A DNA stretch of 64,000 bases from Mycolicibacterium crocinum (lineage in GTDB: Bacteria > Actinomycetota > Actinomycetes > Mycobacteriales > Mycobacteriaceae), in the NCBI RefSeq assembly GCF_022370635.2, contig NZ_CP092362.2, positions 3,224,001-3,288,000 of the forward strand, written 5' to 3'. Of the stretch, positions 25,779 through 34,268 are shown one piece after another; positions within the stretch are counted from its first letter, which is position 1, and each line of letters opens with the position of its first letter. Under the pieces are notes generated by a model. That model saw only the letters and a list, made by a program, of their open reading frames with translations, did no database searches and was not told the origin of the DNA. The position numbers were made by a program, and so were the translations under genes.

Positions 25779-26683
25779 ATGACAGCACACCTGACCCGAC
25801 GCCAGGCTCTCGCGGGACTGGCCGCCATCGCAGCGATGACGGCGTGCCGAAACGCCGCCGCGACCCCCGCTCCCCGCAGCGTCACGACACTCGATCTCAG
25901 CCCGGTCGAGGATCGGTACGCGGCGCGCATCGGCATGTACGCAACAGATCCTGACTCCGGAGCTTCTCTCGAGCACCGTGCGGATACCAGATTTGCCATG
26001 TGCTCGACCTTCAAGACCTACGCCGTGGCCCGGGTGATGCAATTGGTCGAGGGCGGCCAGCGAAGTCTGGACACCTTGGAACGGATCAACGCGTCGGACA
26101 TCGTCGAGAACTCCCCCGTCACCAGCGCCCACGTGGGTCACTCGATGCGCCTTGAGGAGCTGTGTGCGGCGGCATTGATCAACTCCGACAACACCGCCGG
26201 CAATCTTCTGTTGCGATGCATCGGCGGCCCTTCGGAGATCACCACATTCGCCCGAAGCGTGGGTGACGACCAGAGTCGGCTGGACCGTTGGGAAACCGAG
26301 CTGAACTCCGCGGTGCCTGGGGATCCGCGCGACACGACGACTCCGCGTGCCCTTTCGGCAGGATATCGAGAAGTGTTGACCGGACCGGCATGGTGTTAAC
26401 CGCCGGTCCCCGCGAGCAGATGCTGGGCTGGATGAGGCAGAACGCCACTTCGGAGAAACGCTTCCGAGCAGGTCTGCCGGCAGGATGGACCAGCGCCGAC
26501 AAGACCGGCGCCGGGAGTTTTGGTTCCACCAACGACGCCGGATTGCTCAGCGGCCCCGACGGGCAACGGATCATCATGGCCGTCCTCACCCGTTCCCGCC
26601 ACGACCGACCCGATGCGCAACCCTTCAATGACGCTATCGCCGAGACGGTGCGGCTCGCTATTGCAACATTTGCTCGACGGTGA
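25779..26683 (+). pseudogene. Class A beta-lactamase (lipoprotein/Tat type), one frameshift
   Basis: The first frame (25779-26399) has LTRRQALAGLAAIAAMTAC, a twin-arginine-like signal with a lipobox Cys, then the class A motifs: active Ser in CSTFK, SDN in LINSDNTAGN and Glu in DRWETELN. The KTG motif (TSADKTGAGSFG) and the C-terminal helix are in another frame up to 26683. The break is at GG 26382-26383; one extra G gives LTGTGMVLTAGPREQ and restores a protein of about 300 residues. So it is either a recent one-base loss or a sequencing error in a G run. The gene is divergent from the LysR/serine hydrolase pair, and the IS3 element now lies between them. Confidence 0.9.
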
Positions 26684-26775
26684 GGAACTCGAGATCTGCC
26701 GCCGACATCTTCGCGCTGCTCAGCGATCTGCAACGTCACGTCGCGATCGACACCGCCGGCATGCATCCTGCAGGA
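26680..26775 (+). pseudogene. 5' remnant of an SRPBCC-family gene
   Basis: The frame reads ...SAADIFALLSDLQRHVAIDTAGMHPAG, matching the start of the intact SRPBCC gene at 33439 (PAADIFAVLCDPQGHVAIDATGMLQDADG). Similarity stops near 26775, shortly before the stop of the opposing pyruvyl transferase gene. It starts at or just before the beta-lactamase stop codon. It is a truncated relative, not a functional gene. Confidence 0.7.
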
Positions 26776-26793
26776 ACATCCTCGCCCGAGAGG

Positions 26794-27834
26794 TCAGGCG
26801 CTGGCCAGGTCCAATTCGCGCGCAAGCATCGCGTAGTCGGCCGCCAATCGTTCCCGCAGTCGACCGACGATTCCCCGTGTCTTGGCTCTGATGGCCGACG
26901 AGTCCGCAAGAGTCTCACCGACCCGGTCGACCACGGTGGCACTGCTGACGTTGTCGGTTCGGATGAGCGACCGCTCATCGTCGATGGACAGTGCGAAGTC
27001 TCTGCACTTCGGTTGATACTCCAACGTGATCGTGGGCGTCTCAGAGAGAGCCGCCAAGATGCCCGCGTGCAACCGGCTCGCGATGACTACAGAACAGCGG
27101 GCGAACTCCGATGCCGCAGCATTCGCGTCAGCGGGATGGACAATCTCTGCCGGGACGCCGGCAAGTGCCCTCTCAGTCCACCGTCTGTCGTCGCGATTCA
27201 TGAGGATGCCGACAAACCGGTAGCCGTCTGCCGACAGTCGGGAAACTGCTTTCGACACCTCTTCGACCACCCTCGCCGGATCGTGGCCCCAGAGATCGTC
27301 ACCGAAGCCAACGTTGACGCCGATCAGGCCATCTTCAGCAGTCACACGTGGCCGAGGAAGGAGAAGTGCCGGATCTCCGGACACTTCCACGCTGAGTCCG
27401 ATATCGGAGAGAAGCTCAGCGCTGCGCGGCCCACGCACCGATACGACACTGAACTCCGAAAGTATTGGTAGCCAGTGCCTCAACTCGCCCTTGTCGGAGC
27501 CGCTCTTGCGCCCGACGAAGCCAGGGTCCTCGACGCCGACGCCGATCGCGTAGTTTCCGCTATTGCGGTTGAGCGCCATGCCCCGGCTGGTCCACTTCCG
27601 CCAAGGGCGCCTGCCGACGACCGTACCCCCGCCCACGACCAACGTACTTCGTCGCAGATTCCGATCCAATCCTGTTGCGTATGAAGCGATCACCTCGATC
27701 GGGAAACGCGGGATATCGACGAATCTCGCCGCGGGGATCTGGCCGTGTACCGCGTCGTAGATAGCGTCATCGCCGAGGTTGCCGCGTCCGTGCCATCCCA
27801 AATAGCCGATCAAGGTGTCCCGAGCTCCCGCCAT
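26794..27834 (-). CDS. Polysaccharide pyruvyl transferase family protein
   Basis: 346 residues. The family transfers pyruvate from phosphoenolpyruvate to sugars, forming ketals on surface polysaccharides or glycolipids. Signs: N-terminal IGYLGWHGRGNLGDDAIYDAV, VVGGGTVVG, VSVRGPRSAELLSDIGL, GDPALLLPRP, and late VIASRLHAGILAALSETPTITLEY with the family's conserved R-x-H. In mycobacteria related enzymes pyruvylate glycolipids. The next gene upstream on the same strand is a GT2 glycosyltransferase, 145 bp away, and they probably act together. Start ATG 27834. The C-terminal end abuts the beta-lactamase/SRPBCC debris. Confidence 0.9.
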   Translation of the reverse strand: MAGARDTLIGYLGWHGRGNLGDDAIYDAVHGQIPAARFVDIPRFPIEVIASYATGLDRNLRRSTLVVGGGTVVGRRPWRKWTSRGMALNRNSGNYAIGVGVEDPGFVGRKSGSDKGELRHWLPILSEFSVVSVRGPRSAELLSDIGLSVEVSGDPALLLPRPRVTAEDGLIGVNVGFGDDLWGHDPARVVEEVSKAVSRLSADGYRFVGILMNRDDRRWTERALAGVPAEIVHPADANAAASEFARCSVVIASRLHAGILAALSETPTITLEYQPKCRDFALSIDDERSLIRTDNVSSATVVDRVGETLADSSAIRAKTRGIVGRLRERLAADYAMLARELDLASA

Positions 27835-27979
27835 GTCAGCATGATATAGGTTCCTACGCTCTCCCCCAGCGGCCTAGACTTCCTGCCCCTGACGTTCCTC
27901 AGCGCAACCACCTCGATCGAAAAACGTTGTGCGCGAACTGAAACCGTTGGTGTCTTGAGCCGAAACCACCTTCCGGAGG

Positions 27980-28813
27980 CTAGTGGGCGGTCAAAAAACG
28001 GTACACGCCGTGCTCACGTATCAGATAGCGCAGCGCCGCCGACTCCCACGTGGAGCGGTCACGGCCCCGTACGTCAATATGGTGGTGAGTCACCTTGATG
28101 CTCGGGTCGAATTGCCGCTTGACGCCGATCCTGTCTAGACGTATCGCCAGATCCTGGGCTTCGTGTGAGCGCAGAACAGGGTTGTAGCCGCCCACCTTTC
28201 TGAAGAATCCCGCATTGACGAGCAGGTTTCCTTCATGCAGCCAGTAGGCAGCCTGCGGGGCGGGCGGCTCCAGTACATACGGACAACCTCGCATCATTGG
28301 TGCAACCATGCGGTGAAGGGCGCATGCGAGCTTTGGCTTGTGTCTCAAATGATCGAATATGGCCGGCAACGACGCCGCAAAAGTATTCCCCCACAGTGAG
28401 AACACCGGACCGTAGTTGTAGGGCTCCTGGACGCCGTCGTTTCGGCTGACGAGCCCGCCGATGGCGCCGACGCCTTGCTCGCGGTAGCGCTCGACGAGTG
28501 TCCGCGCGATCAGAGGAGTTTCGGAGGTCTCCAAATCCATGTCGGCGTCGACGAAATGGATGATCGCATCGTCCGCGACGTGGTCAATGATCTGATTCCG
28601 GTTGGCGCCGGCGCCGCGGTTTTCCCCGCTGCACACGAATTTCACGCTGTCGCCGAACTTTCGTACCACCTCGACGGTGTCGTCGGTCGAAGCATCGTCC
28701 AGTACGAACACTGCATCGTAGTTCTGCCCCAACACCTGCGGAAGGAGCCTGCGCAGATGTCCGCCCATGTTGTAGTTCGGAATCGCTGCAATGACCGGCA
28801 ATCGCCTAGACAT
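27980..28813 (-). CDS. Family 2 glycosyltransferase
   Basis: 277 residues. The GT-A fold is visible as AAIPNYNMGGHLRRLLPQV, VLDDASTDDTVEVV (nucleotide site) and FVDADMDLE (DxD metal motif, about residues 88-96). ANRNQIIDHV and the late SHEAQDLAIRLDRIG also fit. No membrane span is seen, so it is probably cytoplasmic or peripheral. It shares a strand with the pyruvyl transferase, suggesting a small surface glycan or glycolipid pathway. Its start ATG at 28813 overlaps the end of the small upstream frame by 8 bp. Confidence 0.9.
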   Translation of the reverse strand: MSRRLPVIAAIPNYNMGGHLRRLLPQVLGQNYDAVFVLDDASTDDTVEVVRKFGDSVKFVCSGENRGAGANRNQIIDHVADDAIIHFVDADMDLETSETPLIARTLVERYREQGVGAIGGLVSRNDGVQEPYNYGPVFSLWGNTFAASLPAIFDHLRHKPKLACALHRMVAPMMRGCPYVLEPPAPQAAYWLHEGNLLVNAGFFRKVGGYNPVLRSHEAQDLAIRLDRIGVKRQFDPSIKVTHHHIDVRGRDRSTWESAALRYLIREHGVYRFLTAH

Positions 28814-29093
28814 GGACAGGCTCCAGCCGATCCATGTCTACCAACCTGCCGAAGGGACACTTTTCGCCGGTCACCGTGGGTACCTCCCGAGCAGAGCAGT
28901 TTGCTGTAATTTCCGACAAAGTCCCATAACGAGAACTCTCGGCGTCTAACGAGGGCGCTAAGAATGTGTTAGCCAGCGCCGTTTCCGGCGCAGCGAGACA
29001 TAGTCCGTCATGCGAGGCGGCCCGCCCGGACAAGCCTTCAAGTCCAGTCGACCACGCGACCTCTACGTGCGCGTCAATTTTGTTGTCTGCCAC
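28806..29093 (-). CDS. Possible small protein (95 aa) overlapping the GT2 start
   Basis: A GTG-start frame with a GGGAGG-type ribosome site close upstream; its stop overlaps the GT2 start by 8 bp, as in translational coupling. The protein has no signal peptide, span or family motif I recognise; it holds three Cys, in DGLCLA, ITANCSAR and GEKCPFG. It could be a real co-translated partner or a leader frame. It is included because a strand-consistent overlap with a good ribosome site is unlikely to be pure chance; base composition is not decisive. Confidence 0.45.
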   Translation of the reverse strand: MADNKIDAHVEVAWSTGLEGLSGRAASHDGLCLAAPETALANTFLAPSLDAESSRYGTLSEITANCSAREVPTVTGEKCPFGRLVDMDRLEPVHV

Positions 29094-29342
29094 GCATCCT
29101 CCCCCCCGGGCCTATGCGAATCCCCACCATCAGCGCCCGCCTACCAGTCGTGGTAACGCACGGCGCATCCTGCTATGCGGGGCAGGTTAGCACAGTAAGC
29201 TGCGCGGTGAATCGGTTTGCTGACGAATGAAACGACCCTCTCGGACACCATTCGGAAGCGGGGTTATTCACCCCATCAAATAAGGTGTCCTCGGGTTAAC
29301 TGGCGTTGACGCTGGGGCAAGCCGTGGGTACCGTTTGCCCAT

Positions 29343-30062
29343 ATGTGGGCCATCGTGATGCTGTTGGGCCTCTCTGTCGCGGCAGACCCACTGCGTATCG
29401 GCATCACAGTGATATTGACTTCCCGGCCACGGCCGGTCCTCAATCTGGTGGCATTCTGGGCCGGCGCCATGGCGGCGGGACTGGCGTGCGCCCTGGCGAC
29501 CTTCGTCTTGCTGAAAGACATCGTGCCCAGCCTCATCAACAAGGTCGTTGTTGCGTTGGCAGACCTCACCAACGGCAACACCAAGGTTGTCCTGGGAGCC
29601 ATCGCCCTGGTGGTCGCTGCGGTTGGCGCCGTCCGTCTGATCCGCCAACCAGCGTTTGCAACGAAAGGCGTTGCTGACCAACCAGATTGGACGGAACAGC
29701 CGGTAAAGTCGACTGCGATGGCAGGTTTGGCGGTTCGCGCTCGCCGCATGCTGCAAAGCGGTAATCCATGGGTCTCGTTTGTCGCGGGACTATCGCAGGG
29801 GCCCGCGCCCGTTGAGTACCTCGCCGCGATATCCATCATTCACGCGTCGGGGGCCTCGATCAGCGCCCAGGTTGGCGCTTCGATCGCGTTCACCGTCGCA
29901 ATGCTGGCGATTGTCGAATTACTGCTTCTCAGCTATCTGCTACAGCCCGCGAAGACGCAATCGATTGTGACCGCGACGTACAGCTGGCTTCAGACTTACC
30001 GTCGCCACATCCTCGTCTTTGGCGCCGGGGCACTAGGGATCTACCTGCTCGCGACCGGCTGA
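29343..30062 (+). CDS. Gap-like (GAP family) integral membrane protein
   Basis: 239 residues with six likely membrane spans in two groups (residues about 1-100 and 130-239) around a short charged loop (PDWTEQPVKST). Key features are the N-terminal LLGLSVAADPLRIGITVILTSRPRP and the second-half GLSQGPAPVEYLAAI. The family includes mycobacterial Gap, needed for placing glycopeptidolipid at the cell surface, and is distantly LysE/Sap-like. A role in exporting the product of the neighbouring pyruvyl transferase/GT2 genes is plausible but not shown. ATG 29343. Confidence 0.85.
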   Translation: MWAIVMLLGLSVAADPLRIGITVILTSRPRPVLNLVAFWAGAMAAGLACALATFVLLKDIVPSLINKVVVALADLTNGNTKVVLGAIALVVAAVGAVRLIRQPAFATKGVADQPDWTEQPVKSTAMAGLAVRARRMLQSGNPWVSFVAGLSQGPAPVEYLAAISIIHASGASISAQVGASIAFTVAMLAIVELLLLSYLLQPAKTQSIVTATYSWLQTYRRHILVFGAGALGIYLLATG

Positions 30063-30098
30063 CAAACTGGCACACTGCCGAACTCGGCGGCCACCGGA

Positions 30099-30407
30099 TC
30101 AGTGCGCGCCTCTGATGGCAGGCTCGGCCTTCTCCACCGGCAGTACGTCGGTTGGCGTCGTCTCGGTGACCGTGCCGCCCATGTTCATATTCGGGGCGCT
30201 CGGTGGCGCAAAAGTCTTGTTGTGATTGCCGCCCGCAACGACGACACCGCCGCCGACGGGAGGGGTCGATCCCCCAACGCTCGCGTCATGATGGATCACG
30301 GTGAAGGACGCCGCGGCCAGCACGGCACCCATGCCCGCGACCATCGCCAGCATCTTCACTCTGTCGGCGTTCGACGGTACGGCTCGGAGTTGATCTTTCG
30401 ACATCAT
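30099..30407 (-). CDS. Small membrane-anchored or secreted protein, unknown function
   Basis: 102 residues. A basic N-terminus (MMSKDQLRAVPSNADRVKM) precedes one hydrophobic segment (LAMVAGMGAVLAAASFTVI), then a Gly/Pro/Asn-rich tail (GGSTPPVGGGVVVAGG, PNMNMGG). This matches a signal-anchor or signal-peptide layout seen in many small mycobacterial envelope proteins. No domain recognised. Convergent with the Gap-like gene, 36 bp from its stop. Confidence 0.7.
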   Translation of the reverse strand: MMSKDQLRAVPSNADRVKMLAMVAGMGAVLAAASFTVIHHDASVGGSTPPVGGGVVVAGGNHNKTFAPPSAPNMNMGGTVTETTPTDVLPVEKAEPAIRGAH

Positions 30408-30579
30408 CGTCGGGTACCTCTTTTGTTCATGTTCGGTGGCGATACCGGTCGGAGCAACCGGGCCCAGAACCAGTAAGCCGCAGGGATATTTGAGCGGCCT
30501 AATGTGAGGCGCCCCGTATCCACCAAGTCGACAGCTGCCATACAGCGTGTCGCAAGGATGCGCTCCTAGCGTTCACGCC

Positions 30580-31313
30580 GTGTCGCAGCTCGACAGGCGC
30601 ACTATGTTGCGCGCCATCGCAATTGGCGTCCTGGCCGCTGCCGCGACGAGTCGTGAGACGGCGCGGGCCGACATCACGCATCCAGTCAACGCACAGGTTC
30701 CCGCGCCGCACGGCATCGTGACCCGTCTGCCCGGCGAGGGTAACCAGTTGGCCCTGACCGTCGATGACGGCACCAACTCGGCGGTGGTGGCCGCCTACGC
30801 CCAGTTCTGCCGCGACAGCGGAGTGCGACTGACGTTCTTTCCCAACGGCGTGAACACGTCGTGGTCGGTCAACGCGCCGCTGCTGGCTCCCATGGTGGAA
30901 TCCGGGCAGATCCAGGTGGGCAACCACACGTGGAGCCATCCCAACATCACCCGGATCGGGCTCGACGCGGTCGCCGATCAGATCCGACGCAACGCCGACT
31001 TCCTCCGCAATACCTTCGGCACCGACGGCACCCCTACTTCCGTCCGCCGTACGGAGCCCACACCGCCGATACCGACCGCATTGCCGCCGACCTGGGCTAC
31101 ACCACGATCACGCTGTGGAGCGGCACCGTCGGCGATTCGAGACCGGTTGACGAGCGGCAACTCGTCGCCTTCGCCGAGCAGTCATTCCAGCCGCAGCAGA
31201 TCATCCTGAGCCACGCCAACCTGCCGCCCGTGATGCACACCTACCCGCAGCTGCTCGACATCATCAACAGCCGGGGTCTGCAGACCGTCACACTCAACGA
31301 CGTCTTCAGCTGA
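30580..31313 (+). pseudogene. Polysaccharide deacetylase (NodB-like), one frameshift
   Basis: The first frame carries a twin-arginine-like signal (LDRRTMLRAIAIGVLAAA), the metal motif ALTVDDGTNS (TFDDG variant) and NHTWSHPNIT (H-x3-H). From about 31031 the reading moves to another frame with YFRPPYGAHT, GYTTITLWSG and IILSHANLPPVMHTYPQLL. One extra C in the C run at 31031-31034 restores TDGTPYFRPPYG and a complete protein of about 245 residues. The family removes N- or O-acetyl groups from cell wall polysaccharide. GTG 30580 is chosen over 30547 because it places the RR motif near the start. Confidence 0.88.
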
Positions 31314-31373
31314 GGAGCGCCCCGCCTGGGACACCGCTCGCAGCGCCCAACCACTGTCCGTAGACTCCGGCGA

Positions 31374-31832
31374 ATGGTGCGCATCGTGTCGACGCTGATA
31401 ACCGTGGTCGCACCGTTAGCCCTCGTATCGTGCAGCGGACCCGAGGCCGCAGCGCCGTCACCGAGCCCGGTGGCCGCGTCGAGCGCAGTCCCGCGAGCGA
31501 CTCCCCTGGCGCCGACACCAGGCCAGCCATGCCACCTGGTCGCCGTGCGCGATCTGATCGAGTGGCACAGATCCAGCCACCCACCCAGTGCTGACGGTTC
31601 GACCGGACAGCCGGCTTCGGCCGTCAAGTTCGGCAACGTCAATCTCGTCGGCTGCAAGAGCTCGCTCGACGGGTGGGTGGAAGAACACTCGGACAGTCCA
31701 GCCGACACCGCGGCCGGGTTTCGCGACTGTTACGAAATCGCCTGGGCCGATGACAATCCCGGTTACGACATCCACGCCTCACCGGCACCCCGCCTGAAAA
31801 ACGTTCTCCTGCAGGCAGGTAACGACTGCTGA
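31374..31832 (+). CDS. Putative lipoprotein, unknown function
   Basis: 152 residues. The signal peptide MVRIVSTLITVVAPLALVSC has a lipobox-like LVSC (Cys about residue 20), then an Ala/Pro/Ser linker (about 22-50) and a mature domain with four Cys (GQPCHL, LVGCKSS, RDCYEI, GNDC), which could form two disulfides. No known family recognised. It follows the deacetylase by 60 bp on the same strand and meets the phospholipase D-like gene end to end. Confidence 0.82.
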   Translation: MVRIVSTLITVVAPLALVSCSGPEAAAPSPSPVAASSAVPRATPLAPTPGQPCHLVAVRDLIEWHRSSHPPSADGSTGQPASAVKFGNVNLVGCKSSLDGWVEEHSDSPADTAAGFRDCYEIAWADDNPGYDIHASPAPRLKNVLLQAGNDC

Positions 31833-31833
31833 C

Positions 31834-33375
31834 CTACAGCCGGCCGCGAAGCCGGTCGCGGTACGAGCGCCCGTCGGGGTCATAGATCAAGCGGTACAGG
31901 GGCTCGGCCCAGAGTCGGGTGGGCCACCCCAGACGCTCCGGCTTGTGCGGCCGTAACCGGCCCGGCGGTCGGGTCCCCTGGCAGCCCGACCGATACCACG
32001 CATCCAGTGCATCCGCTGTGGCGGTGATGTCGCGTATCGCCGTGACCGGGTCGACGAGATTGCCGTCCTCGCTGCCGTCGGCCGGTCGGTCCAGATGCTC
32101 GCGCAGCAGCCGCAGCCGCAGGTCGCGGGCGAAGGTTCCCTCAGAATCGATGACGGCACAGGATAATTCGCTGTCATGGGTCCAGGACCGCCGATTGAGG
32201 TTGTCGCTGCCGACGCATGCCCAGATGTCGTCGATCACGCAGACTTTCGCGTGCACATACACCGGCGTCCCTCGCTGATTCTCGACATCGAAGATGTGGA
32301 CACGCTCCGGACTTGCGCTCTGGCAGGTCGCGATGGCCTGCCAGCGGCCGACCAGGTTCGGTGGCAATTGGAGTCGACCGTCGACGTCCGGATAACGGGG
32401 AATCACAGCCACCAGATGGAGGTCGGGGTTGTCGTTCAGGGCTTTGGCGAACAACTTGGCCACCCGCGCCGACCACAGGTACTGGTCTTCGACGTAGATC
32501 AGTCGCCGGGCCTGGGGCACCACTTTGTTGTACGCGCGCGCGATGCTGCGCTCCCCGCGCGGCGCAAAGTCGTACTGGAAGTGCGCGTCTGGGTAGGTAC
32601 GCAAGACCTGGACGGCATGAGGTCCGCAGGCCGGCGGATCCGGTGGTTGCTCCGGGAGCGTGCCCGGCGAGAGGTCAGCGCCGCGCAACTTGTCCATCAC
32701 CCAGGCAACGGGTGACAACGTGTCGAGCGGTGCCGGATCATTCCAGCGTTCGCGGAAAGCGGTGTCCAGGGCGCCGACAGCCGGGCCCCGGATCTGCAGC
32801 TGCACGTCATGCCATGGCGGCCGGTCTCCATAACTCTTGGCCATTTGCACGGCCTGTGGGTCACCGTCGTGCGACTCGTCGTCACGGCGGGAGTGGCAAA
32901 GGTCGATACCGCCGGCGAATGCGATATCTCGTTCTGGCGTTTCGGGATGGCGAATCACGACGAGCTTCTGATGGTGCGATCCGCCGACGCGAACGCGCTG
33001 ATCTAACAGCACTTCCCCGCCCGCCTCTTCGATCGCCTCCCCCAGATGCTGGTTCTCCTCCTCGCTGTACTGGAACTTGTCCAGATGCGACCGCCACACC
33101 AGTCCTTTGACCACCACGCCCCGTTGTGCGGCGTGGCAGAACAATTCACGGATCGTCGGCCCGCCATCGCGCAACTGCTCGTCGGGGTCGCCGCGCCAGT
33201 CGGTGAAGAAGACGTAGTCACCCGCTTGCAGCGTCTCCACCTCGGCGGCGAGTCGTTCGAAGTACCTGGCTCCGTGAATGAGCGGCTCGGCGCGGTTGCC
33301 TTCCGACCACGCCGGCAGCCGGGTGGCGGGGTTCCCTCGCTGGTCGCCGGTCAGGAACCATTCGGCCAGATTCAC
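31834..33375 (-). CDS. Phospholipase D-like protein
   Basis: 513 residues with two HKD motifs typical of the phospholipase D superfamily: SHHQKLVVIRHPE...DIAFAGGIDL (about 128-155) and YVHAKVCVIDDIWACVGSDNLNRRSW (about 375-400). In the first motif the usual Asp six residues after Lys is not in the canonical place, the second is canonical. YVEDQYLW also fits the family. No signal peptide is seen (MNLAEWFLTGDQRGN), so a cytoplasmic or peripheral enzyme acting on phosphodiesters such as phospholipids or cardiolipin-type substrates. GTG start at 33375, divergent from the SRPBCC gene across 63 bp. Confidence 0.9.
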   Translation of the reverse strand: MNLAEWFLTGDQRGNPATRLPAWSEGNRAEPLIHGARYFERLAAEVETLQAGDYVFFTDWRGDPDEQLRDGGPTIRELFCHAAQRGVVVKGLVWRSHLDKFQYSEEENQHLGEAIEEAGGEVLLDQRVRVGGSHHQKLVVIRHPETPERDIAFAGGIDLCHSRRDDESHDGDPQAVQMAKSYGDRPPWHDVQLQIRGPAVGALDTAFRERWNDPAPLDTLSPVAWVMDKLRGADLSPGTLPEQPPDPPACGPHAVQVLRTYPDAHFQYDFAPRGERSIARAYNKVVPQARRLIYVEDQYLWSARVAKLFAKALNDNPDLHLVAVIPRYPDVDGRLQLPPNLVGRWQAIATCQSASPERVHIFDVENQRGTPVYVHAKVCVIDDIWACVGSDNLNRRSWTHDSELSCAVIDSEGTFARDLRLRLLREHLDRPADGSEDGNLVDPVTAIRDITATADALDAWYRSGCQGTRPPGRLRPHKPERLGWPTRLWAEPLYRLIYDPDGRSYRDRLRGRL

Positions 33376-33438
33376 TACTGTGAGGTGCCCATTCGGCGTT
33401 CGGACTACACCGCGAATCGGACGTGCCAGGATCTAACC

Positions 33439-33921
33439 GTGAGCGAACGCATCGAGGTGCAGCGAACCATCCCCGCGCCGGCCGCCGACATCTTCGCGGT
33501 GCTGTGCGATCCGCAAGGCCACGTTGCGATCGACGCCACCGGCATGCTGCAGGACGCCGACGGTCAGCCCGTTGGTGCCGTGGGCGACACGTTCGTTGTG
33601 CACATGGACCGCGAATCGCTCAACGATTATCCGTTGGGCAAGTACGACGTCACCGTGTCGATCACCCAGTTCGAGCAGGACCGGCTGATCGCGTGGACGA
33701 TCTTCGGCCAACTGAAGCCGGACATCGGGCACGTGTACGGCTACCGCCTTGATCCCACAGACGGCGGCACGACGGTCACCTCGTTCTACGACTGGTCCGA
33801 CATCGATCAGCATTGGCGTGACGCCAAGATCTTCCCGATCGTCGGCGAGCCGGCATTGCGGGCGACGTTGGGCATCCTCGACCGCGCGGTCCGGCGCGGC
33901 TATCCCCGGTTGTCGACGTAA
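33439..33921 (+). CDS. SRPBCC-family protein
   Basis: 160 residues from GTG 33439. The N-terminal strand and helix (IEVQRTIPAPAADIFAVLCDPQGHVAID) and the C-terminal helix (ATLGILDRAVRRGYP) fit the START-like SRPBCC fold, which makes a hydrophobic ligand cavity. No enzyme activity can be inferred. A truncated relative lies at 26680-26775. Neighbours are unrelated (phospholipase D-like, STAS), so context does not help. Confidence 0.88.
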   Translation: MSERIEVQRTIPAPAADIFAVLCDPQGHVAIDATGMLQDADGQPVGAVGDTFVVHMDRESLNDYPLGKYDVTVSITQFEQDRLIAWTIFGQLKPDIGHVYGYRLDPTDGGTTVTSFYDWSDIDQHWRDAKIFPIVGEPALRATLGILDRAVRRGYPRLST

Positions 33922-33944
33922 CGTCTTCCCCGCCGCCGACGACG

Positions 33945-34268
33945 CTAGGACGGCTGCGCCGGCGCAGCCTCGATGGTGACCAGTTCGGTCAGACCGCTGA
34001 CGCTGAAGACGTCCATGAGATGGGGGTGAGCGAGGATCGCAATGTGGTCTGCGTTGCTGAACAGCGCGGTGATCGCGGTGCTGTCCAGATATCCCACGGC
34101 ACTGAGGTCCACCGTGAGCGCCGTTCCGCTTCCTGCGGACTCACTGATCGCGGCGGCAAGGCTGTCGTTGAACGCCGCGATGTTGCTCATATCGATCTCG
34201 CCGGCTGCGGTCAGGACGAACGTTCCGTCATTGCGGCGCGCGCTGTCGAGGGTGAGCGGTGTGGCCAT
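33945..34268 (-). CDS. STAS-domain anti-sigma-factor antagonist
   Basis: 107 residues from ATG 34268. The STAS fold is visible in GTFVLTAAGEIDMSNIAAFNDSL and ALTVDLSAVGYLDSTAITALF, where the Ser of YLDSTA is the usual phosphorylation site. Such proteins bind RsbW-type kinases and release sigma factors. The start overlaps the stop of the SpoIIE/RsbU-like gene (ATGA), so phosphatase, kinase and antagonist functions are made together. The downstream sigma factor is not in the window. Confidence 0.92.
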   Translation of the reverse strand: MATPLTLDSARRNDGTFVLTAAGEIDMSNIAAFNDSLAAAISESAGSGTALTVDLSAVGYLDSTAITALFSNADHIAILAHPHLMDVFSVSGLTELVTIEAAPAQPS

